Assembly (NCBI GenBank): GCA_002898115.1
Contig: BDTL01000029.1
Coordinates: 1 to 23,467 of the forward strand
Direction of reading: 5' to 3'
DNA length: 23,467 bases
DNA from: a bacterium BMS3Bbin02
GTDB taxonomy: Bacteria; Actinomycetota; Acidimicrobiia; Spongiisociales; UBA5794
The notes below the pieces were generated by a model, which was not told the origin of the DNA, made no database searches, and was given only the letters and a program-made list of their open reading frames with translations. The translations under genes and the position numbers were made by a program. This document shows, in pieces, positions 1 through 7,749 of the stretch; within the stretch, counting starts at the first letter, position 1; each line of letters starts with the position of its first letter.

Positions 1-288
1 GAGCCTCTCCTCAACCTCGATGTGCACCTCGATACGATCGGGGGTGTTGTAGAAGATTGTCACTCGTAACTGGTCCAGGTCGCTCCGGACGCCGCTACTC
101 ACCTCATCGGGTACGGTGCCGTCACCGATCCAGTCAATCGAGGTCGCGGTGGCTTCCAGGTTCGGGCACTCACACCAACCACTGGGATCCCCACCAGAGA
201 CGCACGCCGATACCACCAACATGAACACCACGATGATCGATAGGAGCCGGACCCGCCACCGGGCCGAAGAATAACCACCTGTAGTCAT
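1..288 (-). CDS. Putative lipoprotein, partial (C-terminus beyond left edge)
   Basis: The frame is open from an ATG at 288 to the window edge (96 codons visible). The N-terminus has an Arg-rich start, a hydrophobic stretch and a lipobox ending LVVSAC at about residue 29. This predicts export and lipid anchoring on the outer face of the membrane. The start is supported by a GGAGGGAG ribosome-binding site 8 nt upstream. The mature part (NLEATATSIDW... IFYNTPDRIEVHIEVEE) looks like a small beta-rich domain, but I do not recognise a family. It lies 19 nt downstream of the large RTX-protein gene on the same strand, so the two are probably cotranscribed. The function is unknown. Confidence 0.75.
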   Translation of the reverse strand, partial: MTTGGYSSARWRVRLLSIIVVFMLVVSACVSGGDPSGWCECPNLEATATSIDWIGDGTVPDEVSSGVRSDLDQLRVTIFYNTPDRIEVHIEVEERL

Positions 289-307
289 GGTGTTGTCTCC
301 CTCCATG

Positions 308-3300
308 TCACGGCGCCACATCCAACACCGTGTCGTTGAACCGCACCGACACACCGGCGCTTGTCGCATTCACCGTAACCCTGATCTTCACGATACCCTC
401 CCCGGACAGCACCCATGGGGGTACGGTTAACACGACTTCGCCGTCACTTGGCAACAACGCAGCACTATCAGCGTCTATGACGCTGCCATCGAGACGCAAC
501 ACCTCAAGCGTCACGGTAGCGCCGCTGGGACTCATCACCTCAGCCCCGATCGACACTGTGTTGGCGATATTCCAGACGTCGACGAGTTGCTCCAAACCAA
601 CAACGCCACCGACACCTGTTGTCGTCACTAACGCCGCGACGTCGCCGGTCCCGGCATCCACGATCACTGGTTCCACGGTCCCGAACTCGCCACCGACAAC
701 ACTCCACCCCGGCAACGACGCAGTCGAGTCATCGAAATCGCCGTTGATCCACGCCACCGCACCGGGATCGACTAACGCGGCGTCGTCCCACTCGAACCAG
801 ACACCGTCTCCGCCACCTCCGCCGCCCCATAACTGGAACCTGATCTCATCCCCGGGGGCGGTGAACGCAACGGTGAGCCTTCTCCATCCGTAGGTGCCGG
901 TGACACCGACGTCTTCGGCAATGAGGGTGCCGTCGGGTTCAAGGATACGTAACACGGCGCCGGAGACGCCCACGGGTCGCATCCACACCGTCGCCAAATA
1001 GTCAGTACCGGTGGCGACCGGCACGGTTTGCTCAACACCACCAACGATCCCTGACGAGGCGTCAGTGGTGGCTCCGAACGTCCCAGAGCGGGCACTAGAC
1101 GAGTTGACGGACGTAGCATTGGGGTCACCGATCGGGGTCCACCCAGTGAAGTCCCCGGTTTCGAAACCGGGATTGATGAGCTCCGCGACCGTTGACGTAT
1201 ACACCGCATCCCACGACACGTCACGGGTCGCATCATCAAGATCGGCGTACACGGCAACCACCGTCACCGTTGTACACGACAAGTCGATGCCGATTTCGGT
1301 GGGGGTGTCGGGCACCAGCGTGATGATGTCGCCCGCCCCGTTACACAGCTCGGGACCATCGCCGCCTTCTCGAATACGTAACGCCCGGTACTCCACGTCA
1401 GACACCGGATCAGCAGTGATCGTGACCTGCCCGGGTCCAGTCGCCTGGGGCACCGTGTATTCCACGTAATACGCCCCACCGCGACCCAGATCTGCAAACC
1501 CACCGGCGTATACCTGACCCGGAGCCAACGACACCGCTGGTGCAACCGCCGGCCGTTGCGCAGTGCCTAGGGTGTCAATCCAGGCGAGTGCGTCGGGGTC
1601 GGTGTAGCCGTCGTCGGTGGGTTCGTCCATGAGGTAGTTATCGACCGCGAAACCGGTTAGCACTTTGTTCAACGTCGGGGGATCGCCGTTCCAGTCATCG
1701 GCTTGGGTTTCGATGACTTCCTGGATAGCTCGTTGGGCTGCCTTCAGGTTTCCCGCGGCGATTGACTGGTAGGTGCGCAGGATCGCTTCATAACCACTGT
1801 CCTCAACACCGTCAAAGGTGAGGTTCTCGTCAAGATACTCCGCGAAGATAAACGCACCGTACGCTCGTTCGTGCGGTTGCGCTAGAATGGTTGGCTCCTC
1901 CACCAGCGACTGGCTCGGTGTGGTCAAGAGTCCTGCCAGGTTGTCGTAGTACTCGCCTTCAGATCCGTCGGTGATGGGCTTCGGACCAGCTGTGCCGGCA
2001 CCTACCATGGTTTGGTGAGCAGCCCACTCGGCGGTGGCTTCGTTCCACCACCTGACACTACCCACATTCTTCAACGCCCCGAGGAAGGTGTTCCCGTTTC
2101 CCATCGTCTGGATCTGAGCCACATGGAACTGCTCATGGCGCGGTAACAGCTTCCCCGACACGCCGGTACTGCCCCCGATGTCGTTACGGAACTGCATCAA
2201 CCACGGCAGAGACATAGCATCAACACTGGAAGGGATCAGTGTGCCAAAGTCGTGAATGAACACGTTGGTATTGTCCTGCTGGATATACCCCATCTCGGCA
2301 TAGGTTGAAGCCGCGAGGTCAAGCTGCTCACCGATGAGTCGCACATAATCCGGTGGGCCGACACCGTTGGGATCACTGTTCGTCAGGTTCGCAAGCGCCT
2401 CCTTGGTCGCCTCGAACGTGAAGATACCGAACGGCCCGAACGGGATGTCAACTGTCTCGTCGTTGACGTTCCAATACACAGTGGAATAGTCAAACTCCCA
2501 CCTACACTCAAACGCCTTAGGTGTGAGGGACGCCTCGATAAACTGGCCGGTGCCAATCCATGCAACCCAGCCATCAGAATCTGCAAGACAACCATCAGGT
2601 AACACATCAGCCGATAGCATCGACACACCGCTACCCGCCGCAGCCGTGCTCGGGGTGAACACCCCGCTGTACGGCCCCTCCACCTCACCCATCGAAGCCA
2701 ACACATCCTGGGCCTCGGGAGACATCTCAGACAACCCCTCCAACAACCCCATTGCTAACGCGGTGCCATCCAACGCAACACCCGGCTCGCCAGGATCACC
2801 AAACAAACCGGCATCCGAGTCGTAACGACCCGCAACACCCAAACCCATCAACACACCGAGACCCGAAAAGACGTACTCATCGGCGGTGATCAACCCGTTA
2901 GCGTAATCCTCAATGATGCGATCAAGGCTCCCCGTGGACTCATTCGCCACACTGACATTGATATCGGTCTGGGCAACCCACACGTCCGCAGTGTCATACA
3001 CCACCACCGACAACACATACGAGCCGTCAACCACAGTCGTGGTATCCCACTCAACCAACGCGCCGCCACCAACAACATCAGCAACACCGACACTGGAGCC
3101 ATCAACAATGACCTCGACCGTCCCGAACGCACCCGCCGGCTCCACCGACACCGTCACCATCTCAGTCGCAAACACTGTTGAACCCTCCACCGGATACACC
3201 AACGCCACACCGGTCGGCGCCTCCGGATCAGACTCACACTGCACCGTGGACTCCGCGCCACACGCATCAATACCCTGATCACCATCAGCGGAATCCACCC

Positions 3301-4054
3301 CCGAGCCGCCCAACAAGACGTCGTCACCCTTTTTGCCCTCCAAAGAGTCATCACCCGCCCCGCCGTACATCACATCGGGACCTTTGCCCCCAAACAACGC
3401 ATCGTCCCCCGCCTCGCCATAGATCACGTCAGCGTCCTCGTTGCCACGTAACACGTCGTTACCGTCCCCGCCATACATGACATCGGCGCCGAGTTTGCCG
3501 AACATCACATCGTCCCCGTCACCGCCATAGAGGGTGTCGTTGTTCTTGCCGCCACCTATCCAATCGTCCCCCGCCTCACCGTAAACCTCGTCGTCGTCCT
3601 CGTTGCCATGCAACTCGTCGTTACCGGCACCGCCGTAGATCACATCCGTGCCCCGTTTGCCGAATATCACATCAGCGCCGTCGCCGCCATAGAGGGTGTC
3701 GTTGTTTTTGCCGCCACCGATCCAGTCGTCCCCGGCACCGCCATAAATCTCGTCGTCATCTTCGTTGCCATGCAACTCGTCGTCACCATCGCCACCGAGA
3801 ATCGTGTCCGCCCCGGTACCGCCATACACGACATCGTCCCCTGCGCCGGCATCGATCATGTCATCGCCACCCAAACCACAAATCACATCCGGACCCGCAG
3901 TACCCACCAGGACATCATCACCCTCGGTACCCGTAATCGTGCAATCCGCCACAGCCTGAGACACCGGATCCTCAACCACCGCACCACCCGGTGTCACGAC
4001 CAGAACCGACGCGACCAACACCACCGAAAAGAAAGAAAACAACCGTCTCACCAT
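308..4054 (-). CDS. Secreted RTX-repeat protein with HExxH (gluzincin-like) core and C-terminal carbohydrate-binding-like modules
   Basis: The protein has 1248 aa from the ATG at 4054, which has GGGGAG 5 nt upstream. A GTG ten codons earlier (4084) lacks such a site. Order of parts: Sec signal peptide (about 1-36); roughly two dozen RTX nonapeptides of type GGxGxDxLxG (about 37-265), expected to bind calcium as a beta-roll; an Ig-like domain (about 276-370); a region of unknown fold; a protease-like core with HEQFH at 640-644 and WNEATAEWAA, giving E672 as a plausible third zinc ligand 28 residues on; then two jelly-roll-like modules (about 956-1095, beginning NPGFETGDFTGW, and 1100-1248, beginning INGDFDDS). 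By analogy with gluzincins, H640/H644 would bind zinc and E641 would be the catalytic base. Activity and substrate are inferred. It probably forms an operon with the lipoprotein downstream. Confidence 0.85.
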   Translation of the reverse strand: MVRRLFSFFSVVLVASVLVVTPGGAVVEDPVSQAVADCTITGTEGDDVLVGTAGPDVICGLGGDDMIDAGAGDDVVYGGTGADTILGGDGDDELHGNEDDDEIYGGAGDDWIGGGKNNDTLYGGDGADVIFGKRGTDVIYGGAGNDELHGNEDDDEVYGEAGDDWIGGGKNNDTLYGGDGDDVMFGKLGADVMYGGDGNDVLRGNEDADVIYGEAGDDALFGGKGPDVMYGGAGDDSLEGKKGDDVLLGGSGVDSADGDQGIDACGAESTVQCESDPEAPTGVALVYPVEGSTVFATEMVTVSVEPAGAFGTVEVIVDGSSVGVADVVGGGALVEWDTTTVVDGSYVLSVVVYDTADVWVAQTDINVSVANESTGSLDRIIEDYANGLITADEYVFSGLGVLMGLGVAGRYDSDAGLFGDPGEPGVALDGTALAMGLLEGLSEMSPEAQDVLASMGEVEGPYSGVFTPSTAAAGSGVSMLSADVLPDGCLADSDGWVAWIGTGQFIEASLTPKAFECRWEFDYSTVYWNVNDETVDIPFGPFGIFTFEATKEALANLTNSDPNGVGPPDYVRLIGEQLDLAASTYAEMGYIQQDNTNVFIHDFGTLIPSSVDAMSLPWLMQFRNDIGGSTGVSGKLLPRHEQFHVAQIQTMGNGNTFLGALKNVGSVRWWNEATAEWAAHQTMVGAGTAGPKPITDGSEGEYYDNLAGLLTTPSQSLVEEPTILAQPHERAYGAFIFAEYLDENLTFDGVEDSGYEAILRTYQSIAAGNLKAAQRAIQEVIETQADDWNGDPPTLNKVLTGFAVDNYLMDEPTDDGYTDPDALAWIDTLGTAQRPAVAPAVSLAPGQVYAGGFADLGRGGAYYVEYTVPQATGPGQVTITADPVSDVEYRALRIREGGDGPELCNGAGDIITLVPDTPTEIGIDLSCTTVTVVAVYADLDDATRDVSWDAVYTSTVAELINPGFETGDFTGWTPIGDPNATSVNSSSARSGTFGATTDASSGIVGGVEQTVPVATGTDYLATVWMRPVGVSGAVLRILEPDGTLIAEDVGVTGTYGWRRLTVAFTAPGDEIRFQLWGGGGGGDGVWFEWDDAALVDPGAVAWINGDFDDSTASLPGWSVVGGEFGTVEPVIVDAGTGDVAALVTTTGVGGVVGLEQLVDVWNIANTVSIGAEVMSPSGATVTLEVLRLDGSVIDADSAALLPSDGEVVLTVPPWVLSGEGIVKIRVTVNATSAGVSVRFNDTVLDVAP
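3302..3787 (-). repeat. 162-bp tandem coding repeat (three units of 54 aa = 6 RTX nonapeptides)
   Basis: Inside the RTX region the nonapeptides are arranged in a higher-order period of 54 residues. Units lie at 3787-3626, 3625-3464 and 3463-3302. The first two units differ at about 9 of 54 residues and share the non-canonical landmarks GNEDDDE and GGGKNNDTLYGG. The third unit is degenerate. The DNA is also closely similar at a 162-nt offset (for example, the segment around 3531 recurs around 3693). This points to expansion by duplication of a six-repeat block. Confidence 0.85.
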
Positions 4055-4113
4055 TACGACTCCCCACACTCTGAGAAACACCACACCCGCCAGTTCTTAC
4101 CAGCGCCACTAAC

Positions 4114-4142
4114 ACCGTATCACCCCCGACATGACAACGCAA
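4114..4142 (-). promoter_or_regulatory. Possible promoter for the RTX protein gene
   Basis: Read on the minus strand there is TTGCGT, a 17-nt spacer and TACGGT preceded by TGA (extended -10-like). This would start transcription near 4107 and leave a leader of about 53 nt containing the GGGGAG ribosome-binding site. It is a motif match by eye only. Confidence 0.4.
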
Positions 4143-4210
4143 CCACTACCCTTCGCGAACTACGATTCGGATCGGGGTCGCCGAGAACAAGATCATGAGG
4201 CCTCCACGCA

Positions 4211-4241
4211 AGAGAGGGCCGACGCTTGGCCGACCCTCTCT
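4211..4241 (-). terminator. Hairpin, probable terminator of the repeat-module protein gene
   Basis: The arms AGAGAGGG and CCCTCTCT form 8 bp. On the minus-strand transcript the inner bases extend the stem to 13 bp with two G-U wobbles and a 5-nt loop. On the plus strand those wobbles become mismatches, so the hairpin suits leftward transcription. It lies 40 nt after the stop codon at 4282. There is no clear U-tract, so it may be a non-canonical terminator. Confidence 0.55.
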
Positions 4242-4281
4242 CGTTCACGTTGGTAGCTGCTACTTGTACCGTTGGTCGTAG

Positions 4282-5601
4282 CTACTGGTCCCCACCAACC
4301 CCCAACCAAACGAACGTGAATACCTTGCGGCCACCGTCGGAGGACTCGACTACCACATCGAACGGCTCACCGATCGGGACGTCGTTGAAGTACACCTTGG
4401 CCGCCCATTCGCCGTTCTCACCAGTCGTCACCTCTTTCGAACCGAAGTCCGATACGATCCAGACTGTTGCACCGGGTGTCGCCGTGCCCCAGAACTTGTC
4501 CCAGACCTCGGCATCGTCAGAGACGCCATATTTCTGGTTGGCGGTGAATTCCTTCTCCTGCTCGCGCTCCGTCAGCGTGAAGCCGAAGACGACTCGATCA
4601 TCTCTGGAACTCTCCACCACAACCCTGAACTCTTCGCCGACGGGGGCGCCTTCGAACCACACCTTCACTTCCCAGCGGCCGTCCTTGTTGATCTCGGTCC
4701 GGGCCTCGCCATACTCGGATCCGACCCAGACGGTGGTACCGGGTTCACCCTTGCCGTAGAACACGTCCCACGGTTCGACGTTCATACCCTTCTTCTGATG
4801 GGCGACGAACTCGTACTCGTCTCGCTCAGGAACCCACTTGAAGGAGAAGGTCTTCTCGCCGCCGGTGGTCGACGACACGTTGATCTTGATCTTCGTGTTG
4901 GGAGGCAGCTCGTTGAGTCGGAGCTTCAGTTCCCACTTGCCGTCATCATTCGCACGAGCGTCCTCGACGCCGTACTCGGACCGAGCAACGATCCCGGACC
5001 CCGGGGGAGCGGTGCCCCAGAAAACCTCGTATGGCTTCTCTTCCATCGAGACTTCAAACTTCTGCTTCGCAGTGAAGCGGACATCCTTCTTCTTTTCATA
5101 CACCACCACGATTGATGCCTCGGAGGTGTTGCCCGCCGCGTCACGTGCGACGACAACGATCTCGTTCCGGCCTTCGCGGAGCTTCACCTCGATGCGCCAG
5201 TGGCCTTCTTCGCCGACCTCGACACGTTGGTCGCCGATGGAGACCTTGGCTCCCGGCTCGGTGACGCCCTTGATGAGGATATGGCTGCGATTGGTGACCG
5301 CACCCGAATCCGGACTGGTGATCTCAAGTCGCGGTGGTTCCTCGTCACGCACCTCAGTGGTGGTGGTGGTTGTCGTGGTCTCTTTCGGAGCGTGCGTCGT
5401 GGTTGTCGTGGTCGACGTCTCCGGTGGAGCCTCCGTGGTCGTGGTCGACGGTGGCTCCGGCTCGTCGAGAATATCGCCCGATGCAACAACGGCCGGAGGT
5501 GGGTCTGCCTGGAAGACTCCCACCTGCGCCAGTGCCGCACCACTCGCCAATATCAAAGCGAATGTCGTCCCGAAGACGATGATGGCTTTCCGTTTTAGCA
5601 T
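4282..5601 (-). CDS. Secreted protein: Thr-rich linker, Ig-like domain, three tandem ~86-aa modules
   Basis: The protein has 439 aa from the ATG at 5601, chosen because AGGAGG lies 8 nt upstream. A start 11 codons earlier has no such site and would put charged residues before the signal peptide. Order: signal peptide ending AALA (about 1-25); acidic/Pro/Thr linker with runs of TTTTTT (about 35-80); an Ig-like domain resembling glucodextranase domain B (about 88-170, ITSPDSGAVTNRS... GRNEIVVVARDAAGN); and three homologous modules at about 175-260, 264-346 and 351-435. Each module follows F-x-A-x-QK-x-G ... W-x-x-F-(W/Y)-G ... PG-x-x-V-x-(V/I)-x-S-x-(Y/F)-G ... G-x-W ... V-F. No catalytic motif or sorting signal is seen. 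A surface or adhesive structural role is a guess. It is divergent from the gene at 5757, and a CRP-like site lies between them. Confidence 0.85.
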   Translation of the reverse strand: MLKRKAIIVFGTTFALILASGAALAQVGVFQADPPPAVVASGDILDEPEPPSTTTTEAPPETSTTTTTTHAPKETTTTTTTTEVRDEEPPRLEITSPDSGAVTNRSHILIKGVTEPGAKVSIGDQRVEVGEEGHWRIEVKLREGRNEIVVVARDAAGNTSEASIVVVYEKKKDVRFTAKQKFEVSMEEKPYEVFWGTAPPGSGIVARSEYGVEDARANDDGKWELKLRLNELPPNTKIKINVSSTTGGEKTFSFKWVPERDEYEFVAHQKKGMNVEPWDVFYGKGEPGTTVWVGSEYGEARTEINKDGRWEVKVWFEGAPVGEEFRVVVESSRDDRVVFGFTLTEREQEKEFTANQKYGVSDDAEVWDKFWGTATPGATVWIVSDFGSKEVTTGENGEWAAKVYFNDVPIGEPFDVVVESSDGGRKVFTFVWLGVGGDQ

Positions 5602-5627
5602 CTGCTGGTCCTCCTGGTTACTACAAA

Positions 5628-5640
5628 TGTCCAAGGGACA
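5628..5640. promoter_or_regulatory. Short inverted repeat TGTCC-AAG-GGACA
   Basis: A perfect 5-bp inverted repeat with a 3-nt centre lies in the divergent intergenic region, between the start at 5601 and the CRP-like site at 5645. It could be an operator half of a regulatory array. There is no independent support, and arms this short occur by chance. Confidence 0.25.
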
Positions 5641-5644
5641 GTGA

Positions 5645-5660
5645 TGTGACCTACCTCACA
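5645..5660. promoter_or_regulatory. CRP/GlxR-type operator TGTGA-N6-TCACA
   Basis: The sequence TGTGACCTACCTCACA matches the CRP-family consensus exactly, including the central TA of the actinobacterial GlxR/Crp form TGTGANNTANNTCACA. Its centre is about 51 bp upstream of the minus-strand ATG at 5601 and about 104 bp upstream of the plus-strand ATG at 5757, so it could control either or both. Binding is inferred from the motif only. Confidence 0.65.
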
Positions 5661-5756
5661 CGGGTTACACGTCGGAGCGCGCAGGAAGGTTTACCGCGTT
5701 CTGAGATATTTTCTCGCGGCGCAGATGAGTACTGTTGGCACCAACCACGGAGGAGC

Positions 5757-6380
5757 ATGGACAAGGCAACCCTGTACGAGCTCATCGGCTATTTCGCATC
5801 GGCGCTTGTCGTTACCGCACTCACGATGACGTCATACCGCAAGCTGCGTATCTTTAGCCTGCTCGGGTCGGTCACATTCGGGATCTACGGACTGTTGATC
5901 GGGTCGGTGCCGATCATCCTGACCAACATCGCCATCATGGCGATCAACACGTTCTACCTGTGGAAGGCCGCCACCGACCACTCGTACTACTCGATTCTCG
6001 AAGTTGATCCGGACTCGGACTACCTCGCTAGATTTCTCGAATTCCACAAGGAGTCCATCGAGGAGTCCCAACCCGACTTCGACGGCTCGGTCGACGACGC
6101 GGACTTTGTGTGTTTCATTCTGCGGGACATGGTGCCGGCCGGGCTGGTGATCGGGAGAGAATGTGAACCCGGGGTACTCACGATCGTCCTTGACTATGCG
6201 ACCCCCGAGTTTCGGGACAACCGCCTCGGGCGGCACTTCTTCGGGCCGAGCCGCCGGTTACTTGTCGATAGGGGATACCGGACGGTCCGAACCACTGCTC
6301 TCACCAAGGCGCACGAGGCGTACGTCAAGAGGATGGGGTTCACTGAGGCGGGCGACATCTACGAGCGCTCGCTTGTTTGA
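5757..6380 (+). CDS. YgjV-like membrane domain fused to a GNAT-like acetyltransferase domain
   Basis: The protein has 207 aa from the ATG at 5757, which has GGAGGAG immediately upstream. An in-frame start exists at 5646 but would add 37 residues without membrane or domain character. Residues about 6-24, 31-50 and 52-70 are three hydrophobic segments with the pattern ELIGYFAS... TMTSYRKLRIFSLLGS... FGIYGLLIG, typical of the YgjV inner-membrane family. From about residue 85 the soluble part (FLEFHKESIEESQPDFDG ... DLVPAG-like core, LDYATPEFRDNRLGRHFF, and KAHEAYVKRMGF near the end) has the GNAT fold pattern. The usual acetyl-CoA loop is degenerate (FRDNRLGR). The substrate is unknown. It is followed 50 nt later by a second GNAT gene and is probably cotranscribed with it. 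Confidence 0.8.
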   Translation: MDKATLYELIGYFASALVVTALTMTSYRKLRIFSLLGSVTFGIYGLLIGSVPIILTNIAIMAINTFYLWKAATDHSYYSILEVDPDSDYLARFLEFHKESIEESQPDFDGSVDDADFVCFILRDMVPAGLVIGRECEPGVLTIVLDYATPEFRDNRLGRHFFGPSRRLLVDRGYRTVRTTALTKAHEAYVKRMGFTEAGDIYERSLV

Positions 6381-6430
6381 CATCGGTCGAGCGGTGCCGG
6401 CCGCAGAGCTGTCCGAGGAAGGGGAACGCT

Positions 6431-6946
6431 GTGGCCGATATTCGAAAACGTCGTTTAGCTGAGCTACCCGACGGGACCGCGGTGTGGCTGAGGCCGTTGC
6501 GCCCGGAAGACCGCACGATGATCCAGCAAGCGCATGACGGCGCCGACCCTACCGACCTTGAGAATCGGTTCTTCAATGCAAGTTTTTCGATGACAGAGGA
6601 ACGACTCGACTACCTCACAGTTTTGGACTTCGTCGAACGTCTTGCCATCGTGTGTGAGACGGCCGATGGGTACCCGATCGGTCTCGCCCGATATGGTCTG
6701 CGCGACGACGGGAATGTCGAGATTGCCGTCGTAGTGCAGCCGGAGTGGCGTAGTCGTGGGGTGGCATCGTTGGTGCTCCAGGACGTCGTCGACGCCGCCG
6801 TCGACAACGGTCACACGACCGTCGTCGGTGAATGTCTCGCGACCAACCTCGGAGCCTGCGCCCTGATGGCGCGACTCGGTTTCACCCAAACCGCCGCTAG
6901 CGACGGTGTCGTTGCCTTCTCCAAGACCTTCGATACGGAGTGCTGA
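6431..6946 (+). CDS. GNAT family N-acetyltransferase
   Basis: The protein has 171 aa from a GTG at 6431, supported by GAGGAAGGGG 6 nt upstream. A start at 6377 would overlap the previous stop and lacks a site. The N-terminus (LPDGTAVWLRPLRPEDRTMI) and the FFNASFSMTEERLDYLT segment resemble the acetyltransferase domain that follows the acyl-CoA-synthetase-like part of Pat/PatZ protein acetyltransferases. The acetyl-CoA-binding loop is visible as VQPEWRSRGVASLVL, followed by ECLATNLGACALMARLGF. It would transfer an acetyl group to an amine, possibly a protein lysine, but the acceptor cannot be told. It appears to be second in an operon with the YgjV/GNAT fusion. Confidence 0.85.
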   Translation: MADIRKRRLAELPDGTAVWLRPLRPEDRTMIQQAHDGADPTDLENRFFNASFSMTEERLDYLTVLDFVERLAIVCETADGYPIGLARYGLRDDGNVEIAVVVQPEWRSRGVASLVLQDVVDAAVDNGHTTVVGECLATNLGACALMARLGFTQTAASDGVVAFSKTFDTEC

Positions 6947-7017
6947 CCCGGAGTCCTCGTGGGGACGCCGGTGTGCTGTCTGGTGGGGCCCTAGCCGTCG
7001 CCGAGCGGTGCGCTGTC

Positions 7018-7581
7018 TCAGTTGCAGAGTTGCTCTGCTGTCGCGAGTTGCGTGAGGACGGTGTCGAGGTTGGCCGGGGGCGGACTGTACGTCGGAAGAC
7101 TCCGGTAGAAATCGCACAGACCGAACCCGTAGAGACTCTCGGGGATCAAGATGTAGCCGATCATGTATTTCCAGGCTTCTGAGTCGGAGGTGCAGGTCGG
7201 GTCGTCCAGGAACTGGATGAATATTTCCTCGACCCGATCAGCGCCGCTGGAGCGAAAGTAGCTGATGAGTCCCCTGTCCAGATCGACGCCGTGATTATCG
7301 ACCCCGACCGGGAAGTTGCCCTCGATCTCGGCGCACGTCACGGTACCGGGTGGCCATTCGAAGGGAACCGTTTCGGGAGGTTGCGAGGTAGTGGTTGAAG
7401 TTTCGGTGGTTGTTGTGGTTGGCGCGCCTGTGGTCGACGTTGTCGGGGCGATGGTCGTGGAAATCGCAACCGAACTCGTTGAGATCGTCGGCGACGTCTC
7501 GTTGGCGGCTGCGGGCTCTTCGGACGTGCAAGCTGTCAACGCCAGAAAGAACAAGATTGCGACACCGGGCATGAGCCTCAT
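7018..7581 (-). CDS. Putative lipoprotein with Ser/Thr-rich linker
   Basis: The protein has 187 aa from the ATG at 7581. A TTG at 7599 is also in frame, but a -10-like TAGAAT (7609-7604) would start transcription near 7597, just past the TTG, which favours the ATG. The signal peptide ends with the lipobox ALTAC (about residue 18). A low-complexity Ser/Thr linker (about 25-70) tethers a small globular domain (about 75-187) with four cysteines (TCAEIEG, DPTCTSD, GLCDFY, EQLCN) that could form disulfides. I do not recognise the domain. It converges with the GNAT gene (71-bp gap) and is divergent from the lipoprotein pair. Confidence 0.75.
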   Translation of the reverse strand: MRLMPGVAILFFLALTACTSEEPAAANETSPTISTSSVAISTTIAPTTSTTGAPTTTTTETSTTTSQPPETVPFEWPPGTVTCAEIEGNFPVGVDNHGVDLDRGLISYFRSSGADRVEEIFIQFLDDPTCTSDSEAWKYMIGYILIPESLYGFGLCDFYRSLPTYSPPPANLDTVLTQLATAEQLCN

Positions 7582-7721
7582 ACCTGATAGACGCAGCAAC
7601 AGGATTCTAAGTTCCCCTGCGAGGATCGCACCTCCTCAGCCCGCGTGGACCTAAGGCCCACCCAACCTAGCGATGGGCGACCTCCATGCTCGATCGAGTT
7701 GTCAATCTCGCCTAGTACAGC

Positions 7722-7749
7722 TTGACAACCGGACCGACTGACGTATGTT
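7722..7749 (+). promoter_or_regulatory. Promoter for lipoprotein paralog A, apparently leaderless
   Basis: TTGACA (7722-7727), a 16-nt spacer and TATGTT (7744-7749) form a good sigma-70-type promoter. Only six bases (GCCTCC) separate the -10 element from the ATG at 7756, so the predicted +1 is the A of the ATG. No Shine-Dalgarno sequence is present. Confidence 0.65.

Noticed and set aside
1154..1172. Palindrome CCCGGTTTCGAAACCGGG as an operator or terminator
   Set aside because: It lies inside the coding region at the NPGFETG motif of a C-terminal module, far from any start or end, and is explained by the codons.
3302..3787. CRISPR-like periodic repeat
   Set aside because: The 162-nt period keeps a reading frame and encodes RTX nonapeptides. 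There is no repeat-spacer pattern and no cas genes.
3608..4198. Long plus-strand frame opposite the RTX repeats
   Set aside because: It is the antisense shadow of a strongly biased repetitive coding region. It has no ribosome-binding site or recognisable domain, and the minus-strand protein has clear RTX motifs.
4838..5644. Plus-strand frame of about 268 codons opposite the repeat-module protein
   Set aside because: It mirrors low-complexity Thr/Val-rich antisense codons. The minus-strand frame has a signal peptide, a strong ribosome-binding site and repeated domains.
5646..5756. N-terminal extension of the YgjV/GNAT fusion to 5646
   Set aside because: The ATG at 5757 has an excellent ribosome-binding site, and the extension would run over the CRP-like operator and lacks conserved character.
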